Source: Cochliopodium minus (Eukaryota > Discosea > Himatismenida > Cochliopodiidae). Taken from it: 20,988 bases of DNA. The stretch covers positions 7,918 to 28,905 of the forward strand of contig JAMYWO010000419.1 of assembly GCA_024220525.1 (NCBI GenBank). Reading direction: 5' to 3'. The translations under genes and the position numbers were made by a program. The notes below the pieces were generated by a model. It saw nothing but the letters and a program-made list of their open reading frames with translations, searched no databases and had not been told where the DNA came from. Of the stretch, positions 19,024 to 20,988 are shown one piece after another. Position 1 is the stretch's first letter. Each line of letters opens with the position of its first letter.

Positions 19024-20440
19024 TCAAAAATTTTTATTGAGATGAATTTCAAAGTTTTGAATAAAAGAATTATGGGAAACCTTTTTTTTGTTATGCGACC
19101 AAAATTTGTCAATCAAATTCTCCATTTCGTTCAAAATGCTATAATAAGAAGGGCTATTTGGCAAAGTGTCAGAATGTTGATGCTCGAGATGTTTATAAGA
19201 TTGGTAGACAATAGTTAATTGATCCAGGTCGAGTAATTTAACACTTTTTTGAAAATATTCAAAGAAAAGTGGATCGTTGCAAAGGCAGTCTTTGTTTGTT
19301 CCCATGACAGAGATCCAATTGAGTAAATAATCTTTGAATCTTTCAATTTTTACATAGGTTTTTATTGCAAGAAGTTTTTTCATACCTGATTTGTAAAAAG
19401 TTAGTCAAAAAGGAAAAAAAAAAAAATACAAAAATTGTGTACAGTTTTCCAAAATGAGGGGATCAGAAGATTTGGACAACAAAAGATCCAAACAAACAAG
19501 AAAGTTAAATGGGTTAGTATTTTCTGAAAGCAAGCAGTTGTCATAAAGAAGGAAAGGATCGTGCAAAAGAAGATTGGATAAAAACAAATTGTTGATGATA
19601 TCAAAATCTCTCTTGAAATACCAGTTATCTGAGAAATTTCCCTGAAGGAAAGAAGAAAGGCTCTCCTCTTTTATTGTTTTGTTGATTTTCTCCAATGTGA
19701 TTTCGGGGAAGAGAAGAGGGGAGTACTTTGCAAATTGTAAGTTTTTGTGAAGAAGTTTCAACAAAGGAATTCTAATTTCATCAAAAAAATCATTTGTCAA
19801 AATATTTTTGTGTTTATAAATATTCAACAAAAATCCGCCTATTATTTGAAAAAAAGTATAAAAAAAAAAAAAAATGAAACAAATAAATTACAAATGGCAG
19901 AAATCTTTTGGGACAAATAAAGAGAAAATTTGGGTTTGGAGAGGGGAGGGACGTTTGAAGAGAGGTACTCAAAGATTTCAAGCAACATTTTCCAGATGTG
20001 CTCGTTTTCTGACTTGACAGAAACCTCTATCAACTCCAAAAAATCCTCCGCTTTCATTTTTTCTCTCACTGCAAAAAAGAAACTCTAGAAAAAAAAATTT
20101 TTTTTTTTTCATTTTATTTTTTATTATAATGAAATATTTATAAAAATTTTTTTATTATTTTTTATTGAAATATTTTTTTAAAATTTTTTTTTACGTTATT
20201 GAGGAGTGAAAGATGGTCGAGGAGAGGGAGGGAGTTGGAGCGGATGAGATCCAAAAGACCTTTAAATAGGGAAGGAGAATAGAGAACTCTGTAAAATCCC
20301 TCTGCATTTTTATTTGCTATCACCCATTGGATCTCTTTCTAAAAAAAATATTTATAATCCAATAATATTTTTGGTTTTTATTTATTTTTTATTTTTTTTA
20401 TTTTTTTATTTTTTATTTTTTTATTTTTTATTTTTTATTT

Positions 20441-20474
<34 letters not shown>

Positions 20475-20761
20475 GTTTATTTTTTATTTTTTATTTTTTA
20501 TTTTCATGATTTTTTTTTATTTTTTTACATGAGGAACAGAAGAAAGAGAGGAGAGATTCAAACGAGTTTCTTGGTGAGTCAAAAGGAACTTGAGAGGGAG
20601 GAGAGGAGAAAGGGAAGATTGAAAAAGAAAGGGAGTAATGTAAAAATCTTTAGCGGAGCTTTTCTTTTTAAGCGGAGATAAACATCCCTCCTTGTTTTCG
20701 CACAAACTTTGTTTTATCACCATTTCTTCTCCTTCTATACTCACTTCCAATATTGGGTGTC
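19024..20761 (-). CDS. M1-family aminopeptidase, C-terminal exons (5' part outside window)
   Basis: Five exons on the minus strand: 20761-20529, 20338-20195, 20084-19892, 19838-19443 and 19385-19024 (stop TGA). Introns are 190, 110, 53 and 57 nt; all phases agree. The first visible exon has 'GHPILEVSIEG', matching the M1 'GxPxLxV' beta-sandwich domain. The next has 'WVIANKNAEGFYRVLYSPSLFKGLL' and 'NSLPLLDHLSLLNN', the hallmark start of the ERAP1-like C-terminal alpha-helical domain, followed by 'FLELIEVSVKSENEHIWKMLLE'. The catalytic domain with GAMEN and HExxH must lie upstream, beyond the window. M1 enzymes remove N-terminal amino acids with a zinc ion. The last two exons are much diverged from puromycin-sensitive and ERAP enzymes, so the exact subfamily is open. 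Confidence 0.8.
20339..20528 (-). repeat. 190-nt intron filled by (TTTTTTA)n-like repeat
   Basis: The intron of the aminopeptidase gene begins GTAAAAAA (minus strand) and ends TTTAG. On the plus strand about 20375-20520 is a run of TTTTTA and TTTTTTTA units. The flanking exons join in phase 0 to a continuous M1 sequence, so the repeat is intronic. Confidence 0.75.
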
Positions 20762-20988
20762 CTTTTTTCAAAAAAAAAAGAAAATTTATTTTTAATTTTT
20801 TTAAGTTTTTTTTTTTCAATTTTTATTGATTTTTTAATTTTTATTCAATTAAATTATTTATTTTAATTTTTTTTCCCTTATTTTTATTTTACTTTTTTTA
20901 TTTTATTTTTTATTTATTTTATTTATTTTATTTATTTTATTTATTTTATTTATTTTATTTATTTTATTTTTTTTATTTATTTTTTATT
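20762..20988 (-). repeat. Start of a long AT-only intron with 9-nt tandem repeat
   Basis: Upstream of the GA-CAC exon start the minus strand has an acceptor (AAAAAAG) and no coding sequence up to the window edge. About 20910-20967 is a tandem TTTATTTTA repeat with 9-nt period on the plus strand. The preceding aminopeptidase exon is therefore outside the window, and the intron is at least 227 nt. Confidence 0.6.

Overview
This is a nuclear window from an AT-rich eukaryotic protist. Genes are broken by many short GT-AG introns (mostly about 48-90 nt) and packed tightly, with intergenic gaps down to 24 nt. One protein carries very long asparagine tracts. The style recalls dictyostelid-like amoebae and some other amoeboid protists, but I cannot name the lineage. 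All three standard stop codons are used (TAA, TGA, TAG), so the code looks standard.

Layout. (1) 1-2944, + strand, accessory-looking: the 3' part of an ankyrin-repeat gene with nearly identical repeats, then a Crinkler-like P-loop NTPase/nuclease gene interrupted by an in-frame TAA just after its Walker A motif. (2) 3075-5064: a divergent pair, an HDHD3-like HAD hydrolase (-, four exons) and a Rab GTPase (+, seven exons including 18-nt and 17-nt microexons). (3) 5089-14694, all -, almost head-to-tail with gaps of 50-53 nt: a tandem two-domain nucleotidyltransferase, an unidentified protein with a mitochondrial-type N-terminus and three hydrophobic segments, and a very large HEATR6-like protein swollen by poly-Asn tracts. 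(4) 14858-16873: a pallidin-like BLOC-1 subunit (+) converging on a PROPPIN/WIPI-type autophagy propeller (-). (5) 17098-18665: divergent BUD31/G10 splicing factor (-) and a UBE2D-class E2 ubiquitin-conjugating enzyme (+). (6) 19024-20988: the C-terminal exons of an M1-family aminopeptidase (-), continuing beyond the window.

The genes are mostly conserved eukaryotic housekeeping functions: membrane traffic (Rab, BLOC-1 subunit, PROPPIN), ubiquitin, splicing and peptide trimming. They do not form an operon-like system. Exon structures were worked out by hand from splice sites, phase agreement and family alignment from memory; no database search was run.

The points most worth a second look are the broken Crinkler-like gene, the two-copy nucleotidyltransferase whose second copy has lost a catalytic Asp and is split by an unusually long intron, the PROPPIN with FYRG instead of the usual FRRG/LRRG, the Rab with HKxD and microexons, and the repeat-expanded HEATR6 homologue.
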